Source of the DNA: Candidatus Villigracilis propinquus
GTDB lineage: Bacteria > Chloroflexota > Anaerolineae > Anaerolineales > Villigracilaceae
NCBI GenBank assembly: GCA_016714565.1
Contig: JADKDM010000014.1
Location: forward strand, 124,001-188,000
Direction: 5' to 3'
DNA: 64,000 nucleotides
In this document: piece after piece, positions 8,093 to 16,858 of the stretch
How the letters are laid out: each line of letters opens with the position of its first letter
How positions within the stretch are numbered: position 1 is the stretch's first letter
Notes under the pieces: model-generated
Told to the model about the DNA's origin: nothing
Database searches by the model: none
What the model saw: only the letters and a program-made list of their open reading frames with translations
Program-made: the position numbers and the translations under genes

Positions 8093-10549
8093 TTATTCGA
8101 GGATGGTTTCCCATTTGCTGGTGTTCTGCGGAATGAAACGCGGCGCGGAACTTTCGGGCTGGTCCCAGTAGTCGGCGTTCCAGATGTTTGCGCCGTAGCC
8201 TCGGCATTCAGCGAAAAGGAAATCGGCGGGCAGGGTGTCGGGGAGCTGGCAGACGGGGGATTGATAGCCTTCCTCCGGCATGGCGGGGACTGTGCCTTCG
8301 TGTGAGTTGGTGAGGTTGGGCGTGGGGATGCAGTCTTCGAACCAGCCGTTGTAGACGTTGCCATCGGGCAGGCGGCAAATGGACTGGTCTTCGGCGCGCG
8401 CGATGGTGTAGGTGTAGGCGTCGTACACTTTTCCGTTGGGGTCGAGCAGGCGCACGGTGTCGCCGCCGTCGCTGAGCAGGATGTTGGTTTCGAGCGCGTA
8501 AAAAACGACACGCTGGCCGGGCTTGAGGATGAGATCGGGGATGGTGTATGGACTTGAGCCGAGGTTGGCTTCGTCGTCCAGTTTCCAACCGCCGAGGTTG
8601 ATGTCGATGGAGGTGAGGTTCTTGATCTCGATGAATTCATCGAAGACGTTTACCTTGCCGTCCTGATTCCAGTCGAAGCCGGGGCGCGGGAGAAATTCGT
8701 TGATGATGGGGCGCGGGTCAGGCGGGCGGAAGGTGGGGACGGGGGTGGGAGTATCTGTATATTCAATTTCCAACGTGGGGGTGGGCGTGGGCAGCGGGGA
8801 GTTGCTGCTTTTGGGCGTGCCTAAAATATCGCCGCCATTGGCATTCTTGCCATTTCTTTTTATGCCGGTATTGGTGCGCCAGGCGCTGTCGCTCTCGGTG
8901 GAGGTTGAGATTCTTTCCATCGTCCCGTAGGTGGATGAGCTTCCGGCAGGCCACGCGCCGCCGTTGCCGTTGGCGGTATCGATGACTTTGTTTGCGGCAT
9001 CATACAAAGTTAGCGCTTCGCCGCTATTCGAAAGCGTGCCGGTATAAGTTTGATCGGCGTTGATATCGGAAACTGTATTATCGTCATCTCGTTCGAGAAG
9101 ATAATACCCGCCTGCGGGTATGCTTGCGCCACTTGGGAAGGTAATGTTGGGGTCGCCGTCTGCGGCTTTCAAACTCCAGCCTGATAGACTAATAGAAATA
9201 CTGCCGGGGTTGTATAACTCGATCCATTCATCATCGCTTAAACCGGAGGTTGTCCCGGCCCAGGCGATTTCATTGATTATGACCGATCTGGCTCCAGACG
9301 GCGTGGTTGTGATGGTTGGCGTGAGGGTGGAGGTGGAGGTAGGAGTAGAGGTGTTTGTTGGGGTTGGGGTGGACGTAGGCGCATTGGACAGCTTCGGTGT
9401 GCCCATAATTGGGTCTTGGTTATAGTCCAATCCATTTCTTGTAATGCCGTTATTTGTATACCATGCTGAATCACTATCGATAGGCAGGGTAAGGTTGCGT
9501 TCCATAGTGGAAAAAGTAGTCGCATTCCCTGCAGGCCATGCGCCGCCATTTCCATTCGCGGTATCTATCACAGCATTTGTGGGGTCATAAAGTGTAAGAG
9601 ATTCACCACCATTGGCGAGTGCGCCCGTATAAACATAATCCGCAAATATATCGGAGATCGCGCCGTCAGTGTCTCTTTCGAGGAGAAAATAGCCCCCCGC
9701 TGGAACAGTGCAATTGGGGGTTGCGCATACTGCTGTTGAAAAATCGATATTCGGGCTACCGTCTGTTGCAACAAGCCGCCAGCCACTTTTCAAATCAATT
9801 GGAAGAGCACCGGGGTTGTATATTTCAATCCATTCATGGGCGTCGTTGGCTGCTGTTCCTGCCCAAGCGACTTCGTTGATAATAAGGGAAAGAGGGGCGT
9901 ATCCGCAGATTGTAAAAGGGCTAGAATAATTTTGAGGGTTACTGGGATTTCTTAGCGCAAAATCTGTAGAATTGTTTTCATCATCCAAACAACTTCCATT
10001 TGTACCCCCTGCTTTACGCTCATAACTTTGATTAATATTTAGCGTCAATGTTGCAAGTGGCGTATTTTCAGTGTAAAGTGTATTTATTGTATTTAGACCA
10101 ACTGAGTCTATTCTTGCACCCAAATCATCAAATATAGCAACACCACCTGCATCCACAATTCCAGTTGTATAAGTCTGATCTGGAGTTGCAGACCCGCTAT
10201 ATCCAGTAATTGCTGTATTATTGGCTACTAAGTAATATTGTCCAGCTGATAAGATAACTCCTGTTGTAATAATTACTCTCGTATTTTCTGTCCCACCACC
10301 TGTTAATACACGTATCTCCCAATTACCAATATCAACGGATATATTGGTTGGATTATAAATCTCAATAAACTCATCATTTCCACCGCTCGGTCCGCGCGTT
10401 CTAAACTCACTAATAACTATATTGGTTGCACTTGCCCCCAACGGCTTCGCCTCCACCACATCCACGCGCGGCGCGAACATGCCTGCGCACAAGACGATCA
10501 GCAGGGAGAAGACGAGCAGGGCACGCGGGAACCTGTTCCAGTTTTGCAT
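8093..10549 (-). CDS. Secreted protein with four lamin-tail domains (LTD)
   Basis: 818 aa from ATG 10549. Signal-anchor or signal peptide (RFPRALLVFSLLIVLCAGMF), then four LTD beta-sandwich modules, recognised by recurring openings: IVISEFRTRGPSGG...EFIEIYNP, LIINEVAWAGT...EWIEIYNPG, VIINEIAWAGT...EWIELYNPG and PIINEFLPRPG...EFIEIKNL. Modules are separated by Thr/Pro/Ser-rich linkers (TPTPTNTSTPTSTST and a second at about 9370-9250 and 8790-8720). LTD proteins in bacteria are exported and often associate with nucleases or surface structures; no nuclease domain is seen here. An in-frame ATG 31 codons upstream is less likely because it precedes the hydrophobic segment by a basic stretch. Confidence 0.8.
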   Translation of the reverse strand: MQNWNRFPRALLVFSLLIVLCAGMFAPRVDVVEAKPLGASATNIVISEFRTRGPSGGNDEFIEIYNPTNISVDIGNWEIRVLTGGGTENTRVIITTGVILSAGQYYLVANNTAITGYSGSATPDQTYTTGIVDAGGVAIFDDLGARIDSVGLNTINTLYTENTPLATLTLNINQSYERKAGGTNGSCLDDENNSTDFALRNPSNPQNYSSPFTICGYAPLSLIINEVAWAGTAANDAHEWIEIYNPGALPIDLKSGWRLVATDGSPNIDFSTAVCATPNCTVPAGGYFLLERDTDGAISDIFADYVYTGALANGGESLTLYDPTNAVIDTANGNGGAWPAGNATTFSTMERNLTLPIDSDSAWYTNNGITRNGLDYNQDPIMGTPKLSNAPTSTPTPTNTSTPTSTSTLTPTITTTPSGARSVIINEIAWAGTTSGLSDDEWIELYNPGSISISLSGWSLKAADGDPNITFPSGASIPAGGYYLLERDDDNTVSDINADQTYTGTLSNSGEALTLYDAANKVIDTANGNGGAWPAGSSSTYGTMERISTSTESDSAWRTNTGIKRNGKNANGGDILGTPKSSNSPLPTPTPTLEIEYTDTPTPVPTFRPPDPRPIINEFLPRPGFDWNQDGKVNVFDEFIEIKNLTSIDINLGGWKLDDEANLGSSPYTIPDLILKPGQRVVFYALETNILLSDGGDTVRLLDPNGKVYDAYTYTIARAEDQSICRLPDGNVYNGWFEDCIPTPNLTNSHEGTVPAMPEEGYQSPVCQLPDTLPADFLFAECRGYGANIWNADYWDQPESSAPRFIPQNTSKWETILE

Positions 10550-10662
10550 GAGGTATGAAAAGGTGTGGAGTCTGCTCACGCACAGAACCAGCCTGCGGCT
10601 GGGCGCGAAGCGAAACAGTCCACTGCGAAGATTATAAGCCACCCCATCTTCGAATGTCTATA

Positions 10663-10704
10663 AAAAATTAAGGTGACAGTCATATTGTAAGTGACTATCA
10701 CCTT
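10663..10704 (-). terminator. Rho-independent terminator of spoVS
   Basis: A 13-bp stem (AAGGTGACAGTCA with TGACTATCACCTT, one mismatch) followed on the minus strand by a run of six T. It lies five bases after the spoVS stop codon. Confidence 0.75.
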
Positions 10705-10708
10705 ATGA

Positions 10709-10981
10709 CTACGGATTCGGAGTACGCGGGTCAATCACCAGCTTGATGGCGGTGCGCACCTTATCCTCGATTTCAACATCCACGAACTCCGGGACGCAGA
10801 CCACCTCGATCCCATCATTCTTGAGGTAACTGGTGGCAAGAACCAAAGCCTTCACAGCCTGGTTCACAGCTCCAGCTCCAATGGCTTGTACTTCCGCGTG
10901 CTTGTGCTCGCGGATCACTCCTGCGATAGCCCCGGCGACGGCAGAGGTACGGGAGTTGGCTGAAACTTTGATTATATCCAT
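10709..10981 (-). CDS. spoVS: Stage V sporulation protein S (SpoVS) homologue
   Basis: 90 aa, MDIIKVSANSRTSAVAGAIA... with the family's conserved AIGAGAVNQAVKA block. SpoVS proteins are small Alba-superfamily proteins. In Bacillus they affect septation and sporulation; in non-sporulating lineages such as Chloroflexota the role is unknown. A strong ribosome site (GGGAGG, five bases before ATG) fixes the start. It has its own promoter at 11030-11058 and terminator, so it is a monocistronic, probably well-expressed gene. It flanks the DnaA-box-like cluster. Confidence 0.95.
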   Translation of the reverse strand: MDIIKVSANSRTSAVAGAIAGVIREHKHAEVQAIGAGAVNQAVKALVLATSYLKNDGIEVVCVPEFVDVEIEDKVRTAIKLVIDPRTPNP

Positions 10982-11029
10982 GGCAACCTCCCAAGGTTGG
11001 CTAAGTGGGGACGAACTCAATGTATGTGG

Positions 11030-11058
11030 ATTGTACAGGAATCCCTTAAGAGATTCAA
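11030..11058 (-). promoter_or_regulatory. Sigma-70-type promoter of spoVS
   Basis: Reading the minus strand: TTGAAT (11053-11058), a 17-bp spacer and TACAAT (11030-11035), about 50 bases upstream of the spoVS ATG. Confidence 0.7.
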
Positions 11059-11102
11059 GCAGTATATAAGTATGATAATGATTTAGTAATATTAGTAGGG
11101 GG

Positions 11103-11431
11103 TGTGGATACTGTGGACAAACGCTATTCACCCCCACATACAGGATGACTTGCTGCGCCTCCCACCACGCCTATGCTTGATCGCCCTTTTTCAACATTCG
11201 CCACACTGTGGAGAGATTCGGGATAACTTATCCACAAAATGGAAGCTCATTTTTTCACTTTTTGCGAGTCTTCCATATATTGGATTTCACAAATTCCACC
11301 CCCCATATATGGGGGTGGCGGTTTTCTCGTCCCCAGCCCAATTTTCCGAAAAGCAAAGGTATTGTCCACAGGGGAGGGGAGTTTTCCACAGTTTCAGGGG
11401 AGTTATCCACAGTTTGGGCGTTTGTGGAAAA
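11103..11431. other. Cluster of DnaA-box-like sites, candidate origin or DnaA-titration region
   Basis: No gene is credible between the spoVS promoter and 11613. The stretch holds two perfect TTATCCACA boxes (11228-11236 and 11403-11411) and close variants: TGTGGATAC 11103-11111, TGTGGACAA 11112-11120, TTGTCCACA 11362-11370, TTTTCCACA 11382-11390 and TGTGGAAAA 11423-11431. Both orientations occur. A near-perfect palindrome CACCCCC-ATATAT-GGGGGTG sits at about 11297-11317, and a T-rich stretch at 11249-11262 could be an unwinding element. No dnaA, dnaN or rpmH is in the window, and gene direction does not flip here, so a datA-like or accessory role is also possible. Confidence 0.55.
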
Positions 11432-11613
11432 CTGTTGTCTAAACAAGCACCCCTAAATATGGCCTACTGATGGGATATTTCGGATAGCAATCGTGAGAAA
11501 TGTGGGTCTGGGCTAACTGCGTCGCGCCAGGCGGGGAATGACGCCCATTAACCGTAGAAGCTAGCCAATAAGATCATCTTCATCGAATCTGGCACGACGC
11601 ACTCCAAACTCTT

Positions 11614-12672
11614 CTACTCCTCGTGCCCATGCCTGTGATGAAGGTCTGGCATGTGATCGTGCTCGTGTTCCTCCGCCGCGTGTTCATGTTCATGTGAATG
11701 TGTGCTCACCGTAACCGAGTCGTGAGCGTGGGCGGGGTCGTCATGCCTGTGGCTGTGCTCATGGAACATAGCCGTGTGCGTGTGAGAATGAGCGTGTACC
11801 TCATTGATCAGCAGGAGCGCGCCGATGATCATCAAAATCCCAGCAAGGCTATACGCAAAAGATGGAGATTCGCCGAATATTATGATGGACAACAACACCC
11901 CCGCCAGCGGAGCCGTTCCATATAAGGCGCTTGTGCGTGCTGCACCCAGCCCACGCATGGAGAGGATGAACAGGATCGTGCTCAACCCGTAGCTGACAAA
12001 TCCCAGGATCATTGTGCTGATGATGGATGTAAATGACGGCATTGCGTTTCCAAGCAGAAAAGCCAGCAGGAAAGAAAAGGTTCCGGCAGTCACACCCTTC
12101 CACGCCACAATGACGAGCGGGTCTTTGCCTGAGATATTGCGTGTCAAGTTATTGTCCAACCCCCAAAGCACGCAAGCGAGGATGATCCCCAACGCGCCGA
12201 GGGAAAGACCAATGCCTTCCGAAAAATTGGTAGAAAGGAAAACGCTTGCAAGCGTAATCACGAGGATCGCCATCCATGCCCGGCGGCTGATGGCTTCCTT
12301 GAAGAATAACAACGCGATCAGAGTTGTGCCGACACCCTCAAAATTCAAAAGCAGCGAGGCCGTGGATGCAGGAGTGTTTTGCAGGCTGACCATCAACACA
12401 ATGGGAGCCATCACCCCGCCGGAGAGGATCGCCCCTGCCAGCCATTTGATATCTTCCTTTTTTATGCCCGCTTCCTTCTGTTGTGCGGGGCGGGCGATCC
12501 TTTGGCTTAGCTTGATGAGCGAGACACCCGTTCCGCTGCCAAGGTAAAGGAACGCTGCAAGAAAGATGGGCGAAATATCCCCAAGCAATAGTTTTGCAAA
12601 AGGAGCACTCGCGCCGAAGAAGACGGCGGCTGTTAGAGCTTGTAAAACGAAGGGCAGGGTTTTTGTTTTCAT
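11614..12672 (-). CDS. DMT-family (EamA) transporter with histidine-rich C-terminal tail
   Basis: 352 aa. Ten predicted membrane helices in two EamA repeats (first ending near VITLASVFLST, second from LGALGIILACVLWGLDNN to LAGILMIIGALLLI). The membrane part is normal in length. A roughly 68-residue cytoplasmic or periplasmic tail follows (VHAHSHTHTAMFHEHSHRH through to HHRHGHEE), containing dozens of His with Glu and Asp, likely to bind transition metals such as Zn, Ni or Co. This suggests a metal-linked or metal-sensing transporter, but EamA substrates range widely and none can be assigned. Monocistronic, with no close upstream gene. Confidence 0.85.
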   Translation of the reverse strand: MKTKTLPFVLQALTAAVFFGASAPFAKLLLGDISPIFLAAFLYLGSGTGVSLIKLSQRIARPAQQKEAGIKKEDIKWLAGAILSGGVMAPIVLMVSLQNTPASTASLLLNFEGVGTTLIALLFFKEAISRRAWMAILVITLASVFLSTNFSEGIGLSLGALGIILACVLWGLDNNLTRNISGKDPLVIVAWKGVTAGTFSFLLAFLLGNAMPSFTSIISTMILGFVSYGLSTILFILSMRGLGAARTSALYGTAPLAGVLLSIIIFGESPSFAYSLAGILMIIGALLLINEVHAHSHTHTAMFHEHSHRHDDPAHAHDSVTVSTHSHEHEHAAEEHEHDHMPDLHHRHGHEE

Positions 12673-12751
12673 CCGTTTTTCCTCAACCGTTAAAGAATAT
12701 TAATTTAGTCGCTCACCTTACGCAGTGTCGCTGGCACTCAGGGAATCACGA

Positions 12752-13090
12752 TTAGTTATGAAAAAGGTGGTTTGCCAGCGGAAAAATATTGATCAAAGCT
12801 TCCTCGTACGGATGAATGCTTTTGATGACTTTGACCGCCTCATTCACCAGTTCCCGCCTGCAATTGACTTCGATCTTGTATTCGATCCCCTCGCTGATCT
12901 TGCCGATCTCCCCTTCAAATGGATTCGCCCCTTCCAGCGGACGATAATATCCCTGCACAGGATAGATTGCCACACAATGATCGTAATTCCCGATCCTGCC
13001 CACCCCTATCTTTGCAAGTTCATCGCGGATCTTCAAGGCATATTCCTGCGGGACGAATATCTCAAGCTTTACATCGGTGAAGTTTTCCAT
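12752..13090 (-). CDS. YqfO/NIF3-like (CutA-type) small protein
   Basis: 112 aa, single alpha/beta domain like the inserted domain of YqfO/NIF3 proteins and related to CutA1. KLEIFVPQEYALKIRDELAKIGVGRIGNYDHC and the ending IHPYEEALINIFPL are characteristic. The standalone domain trimerises in related structures; its function is unknown. It follows the alpha/beta hydrolase by 12 bases on the same strand, so the two are probably cotranscribed with pyrC. Confidence 0.75.
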   Translation of the reverse strand: MENFTDVKLEIFVPQEYALKIRDELAKIGVGRIGNYDHCVAIYPVQGYYRPLEGANPFEGEIGKISEGIEYKIEVNCRRELVNEAVKVIKSIHPYEEALINIFPLANHLFHN

Positions 13091-13102
13091 AATTATTTAC
13101 TT

Positions 13103-14002
13103 TTATTTTGCGGTTGCATGAATATCGATGAAATCCCCGATCTCTTCAAATGCCTTTTTACTTTCGGGGAGCAAATCTCCCAGTGCCGGCCAGACATGCC
13201 ACAGATCATCCCAGACCGTCAACGTCACATCTACGCCTTCGGCTTTGGCTTTCTCAGCCAGCATAACGGCATCATCCAACAACACCTCATCACTGCCAAC
13301 CTGGATCAGAATCGGTGGAAAATCATGGAAGTCTGCGTAGATCGGAGAGATCAGCGGGTGATCTGGTTTTTCTTTCCCAACGTAATGAGACGCCCATTCA
13401 CGCAAGACATCCGTCAGAAGCACCGGGTCTGGTTCGGCTTTGGTGATGTGAGATCGGCCTGTAAAAGTTAAGTCCGTCCATGGGGATAAACAAACGATGG
13501 CGGCTGGCAGCGGATCCCCCGCATCTCTCAACGCCTGAACAGCAGCCAGGCTTAACCCACCGCCAGCTGAATCGCCAGAGATAATGATGTTCTTTGGCGA
13601 ATAACCCTGTGCCAATATCCAGCGATAGACATTCACCGCATCATCCACGGCAGCAGGGAAGGGATGCTCGGGTGCGAGGCGATATTCAGGAAGGAGTAGT
13701 CTTGCTTTCAGTGTCTGCGCCAACGGGATGCACATCATCAAGTGTGAATCTGCTCCGCCGGTCACATATCCCCCGCCGTGCAAATGCAAAATAATCCTGC
13801 CTGAAATTGAGTCGTTTGGAGAAATCCATTTGGAATGCAGACCATCCGCGTTAACGTCTGTAACCGTCACGCCTTTCGGTATGCGCATTAACTTTGAGGT
13901 GCTGGCAGAACGGGCGCGATTTCCCTCAATCGTCAGTCGTTTTTCTTTGAACAGCTTACGAATGATGATTTTCCAGAAGCGGGCTTGCAGGCTGATCGGC
14001 AT
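13103..14002 (-). CDS. Alpha/beta hydrolase, hormone-sensitive-lipase family
   Basis: 299 aa. The oxyanion-hole motif HGGGYVTGG, nucleophile elbow GDSAGGGL, catalytic Asp in VGSDEVLLDDA and His in DDLWHVWP give a complete HSL-type esterase triad. It probably hydrolyses short-chain carboxyl esters in the cytoplasm. Its ATG overlaps the pyrC stop codon (ATGA), so the two are translationally coupled, although no pathway link is evident. The HGGG motif distinguishes it from OleB-type dehalogenase-like hydrolases. Confidence 0.85.
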   Translation of the reverse strand: MPISLQARFWKIIIRKLFKEKRLTIEGNRARSASTSKLMRIPKGVTVTDVNADGLHSKWISPNDSISGRIILHLHGGGYVTGGADSHLMMCIPLAQTLKARLLLPEYRLAPEHPFPAAVDDAVNVYRWILAQGYSPKNIIISGDSAGGGLSLAAVQALRDAGDPLPAAIVCLSPWTDLTFTGRSHITKAEPDPVLLTDVLREWASHYVGKEKPDHPLISPIYADFHDFPPILIQVGSDEVLLDDAVMLAEKAKAEGVDVTLTVWDDLWHVWPALGDLLPESKKAFEEIGDFIDIHATAK

Positions 14003-15066
14003 CAGATGCGTACGTTTCTGCCAAACCCCGGCTGAACAAGTATCTTTCCATCTTTGAAGGCTTCGGTTCCGCGCAGGACAACGCGGGTCACTTTACCTTT
14101 GACCTTCCAGCCTTCGAACGGAGTCCAATTGCAGCGGGTGAATTGATCTGCCGCTTTGATCTCGTAGGTTGCGTTCTCATCCACTTCCACCCAGGTTTCG
14201 GGTTGTTCGGGCAGGTTGAAAATCTTTCGTGGATTGACATGCATTTTTTGAATAAGATCGTCTAAGGTCAAACGTCCAAGGTCAACAGCGGTGAGTAAAA
14301 GAGGCAGCGCAGTTTCCAAACCGGGGAATCCGGGCGGTGGATTTTCGCCGTCCTTTTCTTCAATGGTGTGCGGAGCGTGGTCTGTGGCGAAACAATCGAT
14401 GACATCCAGATTTGTCCACAGGCTATCCACATCCTCTTTTGTTGCCAAACGCGGGCGGACTTCTCCGCGGCCGGGATGTCCATTGGAGATGGCGGGAATA
14501 TCATCCTTCGACAGGAACAAATGATGCGGGCCGACTTCACAGGTCACTTTGATGCCGCGTTCCTTGGCAGCTTTGATGACCAGAATTTCTTCTTTCAATG
14601 AAACATGCGCGATGTGAACGGAGCGGTCATACATGGCGGCGAATAGAATTGCGGCGGCCATGGTCCGGCTTTCGGAGTGCGCTACGATGGGCTGATTGCG
14701 CGGATACTTCTCGAAATGCGGCTGCCAGAGTGACATGTCATCGAGGCGCAGTTCCCCAAAGGTGGAATCGAGGTACATCTTTAGCCCCGCAGCTGTCCCT
14801 GAGAGCGAAGCGGCAATTGCAGCGTTATCGGGGCCTGCGCCGATATATTGTCCATAGTCACAGCGTGCCTTTTGTTTCGCCGCATCCAGCGCCAGATCAA
14901 GCGTTGATTTATCGAAGATCGGCGGCTTCGTGTTGGGCATGGCCAGCACGGTGGTGAATCCACCGGCGAGCGCGGCGGATGTGCCGGAGTCGAAATCTTC
15001 TTTGTGCGTCGCGCCAGGTTCGCGCAAATGGACATGGGGGTCAATTAAGCCGGGGAGTTTGATCAT
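14002..15066 (-). CDS. pyrC: Dihydroorotase
   Basis: 354 aa amidohydrolase that cyclises N-carbamoyl-aspartate to dihydroorotate. Metal site motif DPHVHLREPG near the N-terminus, VLAMPNTKP, IVAHSES, HIAHVS and the late FATDHAPHTIEEK carry the zinc and catalytic residues. GLETALPLLL is also typical. It lies about 6 kb from pyrD/E/F, separated by spoVS and other genes, and next to the NCS2 permease, consistent with pyrimidine supply. No clear Shine-Dalgarno precedes the ATG. Confidence 0.95.
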   Translation of the reverse strand: MIKLPGLIDPHVHLREPGATHKEDFDSGTSAALAGGFTTVLAMPNTKPPIFDKSTLDLALDAAKQKARCDYGQYIGAGPDNAAIAASLSGTAAGLKMYLDSTFGELRLDDMSLWQPHFEKYPRNQPIVAHSESRTMAAAILFAAMYDRSVHIAHVSLKEEILVIKAAKERGIKVTCEVGPHHLFLSKDDIPAISNGHPGRGEVRPRLATKEDVDSLWTNLDVIDCFATDHAPHTIEEKDGENPPPGFPGLETALPLLLTAVDLGRLTLDDLIQKMHVNPRKIFNLPEQPETWVEVDENATYEIKAADQFTRCNWTPFEGWKVKGKVTRVVLRGTEAFKDGKILVQPGFGRNVRI

Positions 15067-15083
15067 TTTGTGAGTATAAATGT

Positions 15084-15117
15084 AAACAGGTACACATGTA
15101 AATATGTGTACCTGTTT
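15084..15117. terminator. Strong hairpin between the NCS2 permease and pyrC
   Basis: A 14-bp perfect stem (AAACAGGTACACAT / ATGTGTACCTGTTT) with a 6-base loop. On the plus strand seven T follow; on the minus strand the T run is short. It separates permease and pyrC transcription, although its better polarity is toward the plus strand. Confidence 0.6.
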
Positions 15118-15139
15118 TTTTGTTTACGTTTTTACTTGA

Positions 15140-16591
15140 CTACTTTGTACTCGGCTTAAACACCTGAAACACCAAATTCAAAAGAATGCCGACCACTGCG
15201 CCGGTGGCGATGGCAGGCCAGCCGTTGGGGAAGATACCCGTCAACGCGGGGATGGGCAGGAAGCTGTTGAAGCCGATGTGACCGCCAATACCGATGACCA
15301 TGATGGCCGCACCGATGGCGAGATTCTTCGGGTCGAACATATCCACTTTTTCGGCGATGAGCAGGGCAATGCCTTGCATACCGATCACACCGAAGAGATA
15401 GATGGCAAGCCCGCCGCTGACCGCAGTTGGGATGGATGTGACCACGCCTGCGAGATGTCCGCTGAAGGCCATGACGATGGCAATGACGCCCGCCGCGATA
15501 AGCGACACGCCGGAGTAGTTGCGGCTGATGACCATCAGTGAATTGTTCTCGCCATAGTTCGTGCCAGCCGAGCCGCCCAACATCCCGTTGATGGTGTCGC
15601 CGATGCCGTCGAGGATCAGGTTGAAACCGATGAATTCGCTCAAGCCATATTTCTCGCGTTTTTGTTCCTCGGCGAGGTGATCCACATACAAACCGATCTG
15701 ATACAGATGCGCGGTTGATTCAGGCACCGTGGCGATCGCCATGATAGCAATGCTCACAATGGCTGTGGCACTCAAGGATGAAGTGAAGTTCGGGAAGGTA
15801 ATGTGCGGCACTGTGAAAACAGATGCACTGGTGATGGATGCAAAATTCACCATGCCCATTGCTGCGGCCACAACATACCCAACGATGGCGCCAAACAAGA
15901 TCGGCAGCATTCCAAGAAATCCCTTGCCCTGCAAATAAACAGAAAAAAGGATCGTCGAGAACAGCGTCACCATCGCCACCGTCCACCATTGCACCGAGCC
16001 GCCAGCCATACCGCCCGCCACGCCAGATGCCATATCCAATGCGGCTTTGCCAAGCGCGAACCCGATCACCGCGGCAACTGTGCCGGTCACGATCGGCGGC
16101 AGGACCACATCGATCGCCTTGCGTCCACCGGCATAACGGATGATGAGGCCGATCAGAATATTGATTACACCTGTCACCACAATGCCCGCCTGCGCCACAC
16201 CGATCAACTCATCACTGGCAGGCACACCGAATGAGGCATTTGTCACGGCCAGCACCGCCGCAATATAAGAAAACGACGAGCCATAATACAACGGGATGAA
16301 TTTCCCGATCCCATACCGTGAACCAAGCAGTGCCACGATGGTCGCCATGCCCGAAGCCAGCAGCACCGTGCTGACATGGAAGCCGACCAGCAAAGCCACC
16401 AACACCGTCGCGGGGAACATCGTCAATGCATGTTGGAAGCCAAGCAGATGATCTGTCCGATGGGCGGGACATCATTGGGCAAATAGCCCATCACAACCAG
16501 GACCGGACGCCTCCTTCCTAACCTCGGCCGGCTTCTGCGCTACAGGCTGACTCTTCCCTTTTGGTTTTTCCTTGCTTTGTTTTGTTGCCAT
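15140..16591 (-). CDS. NCS2 nucleobase:cation symporter (uracil/xanthine permease family), with two apparent frameshifts
   Basis: About 480 aa, imports a nucleobase (uracil or xanthine) across the inner membrane. The main frame gives LLGFQHALTMFPATVLVALL, YYGSSFSYIA, GLIIRYAGGRKAIDVVLPPIVTG and SGGLAIYLFGVIGMQGI, all NCS2 signatures. The start is best placed at ATG 16591 (MATKQSKEKPKGKSQ) because AGGAGA lies six bases upstream. From there the frame is lost near 16505, continues one base out as LVVMGYLPNDVPPIGQI (16491-16455), and returns to the first frame near 16455. A +1/-1 pair within about 50 bases explains this. Nearby pyrC/D/E/F makes uracil the more likely substrate (inference). Confidence 0.85.
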
Positions 16592-16627
16592 AACCATTCT
16601 CCTCTTATTTGGTTTGGGGATGAGATA

Positions 16628-16657
16628 TAAAAAAAGAGAGCCGCAAAAGCGACTCTC
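16628..16657 (-). terminator. Intrinsic terminator in the permease leader
   Basis: On the minus strand GAGAGTCGC-TTTT-GCGGCTCTC followed by seven T. It lies after the promoter at 16738-16765 and before the permease start at 16591, so it can only control entry into the permease gene (attenuation). Confidence 0.75.
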
Positions 16658-16658
16658 G

Positions 16659-16731
16659 AATTCATAAAATAGAAACACCCGTCCCGAAGAATTGATGCTT
16701 TGGATGGGTGTGCTTTTTTCTATACATATTG
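16659..16731 (-). promoter_or_regulatory. Structured leader RNA, candidate riboswitch or attenuator of the permease
   Basis: About 70 nucleotides between the predicted transcription start (near 16731) and the terminator at 16628-16657. A central stem pairs CACCC (minus strand, 16710-16706) with GGGTG (16680-16676); within it CATCC, an A-rich turn and TTCGGGAC could pair further. It does not match the purine, preQ1 or T-box consensus I know, nor the PyrR-binding loop. Regulation by a nucleobase or PRPP is inferred from gene context only. Confidence 0.45.
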
Positions 16732-16737
16732 CGCCGA

Positions 16738-16765
16738 ATTTTACGCTGATTCGAAATGATGTCAA
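16738..16765 (-). promoter_or_regulatory. Sigma-70-type promoter of the NCS2 permease
   Basis: Minus strand TTGACA (16760-16765), 16-bp spacer and TAAAAT (16738-16743). It gives a leader of about 140 nucleotides before the ATG at 16591. Confidence 0.7.
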
Positions 16766-16858
16766 GATATTGGAGCACGTGAAAATAACAGAGTTTTTTT
16801 GTTCCTCCAAAACAAGCCCATGTTCTCCTTGAATTTTGTGTACAAAAAAACTTGATAC

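Noticed and set aside
11102..11470. Open frames over the DnaA-box region
   Set aside because: Three overlapping frames of similar length, no ribosome site and no protein-like composition; the region is better explained as non-coding.
13103..14002. This alpha/beta hydrolase as the missing OleB
   Set aside because: It has the HGGG motif and layout of HSL-type esterases, not the haloalkane-dehalogenase-like form of OleB, and it is over 20 kb away.
14410..14440. DnaA-box-like TTGTCCACA and TATCCACA inside pyrC
   Set aside because: Both lie in well-conserved coding sequence and are isolated; chance matches are likely.
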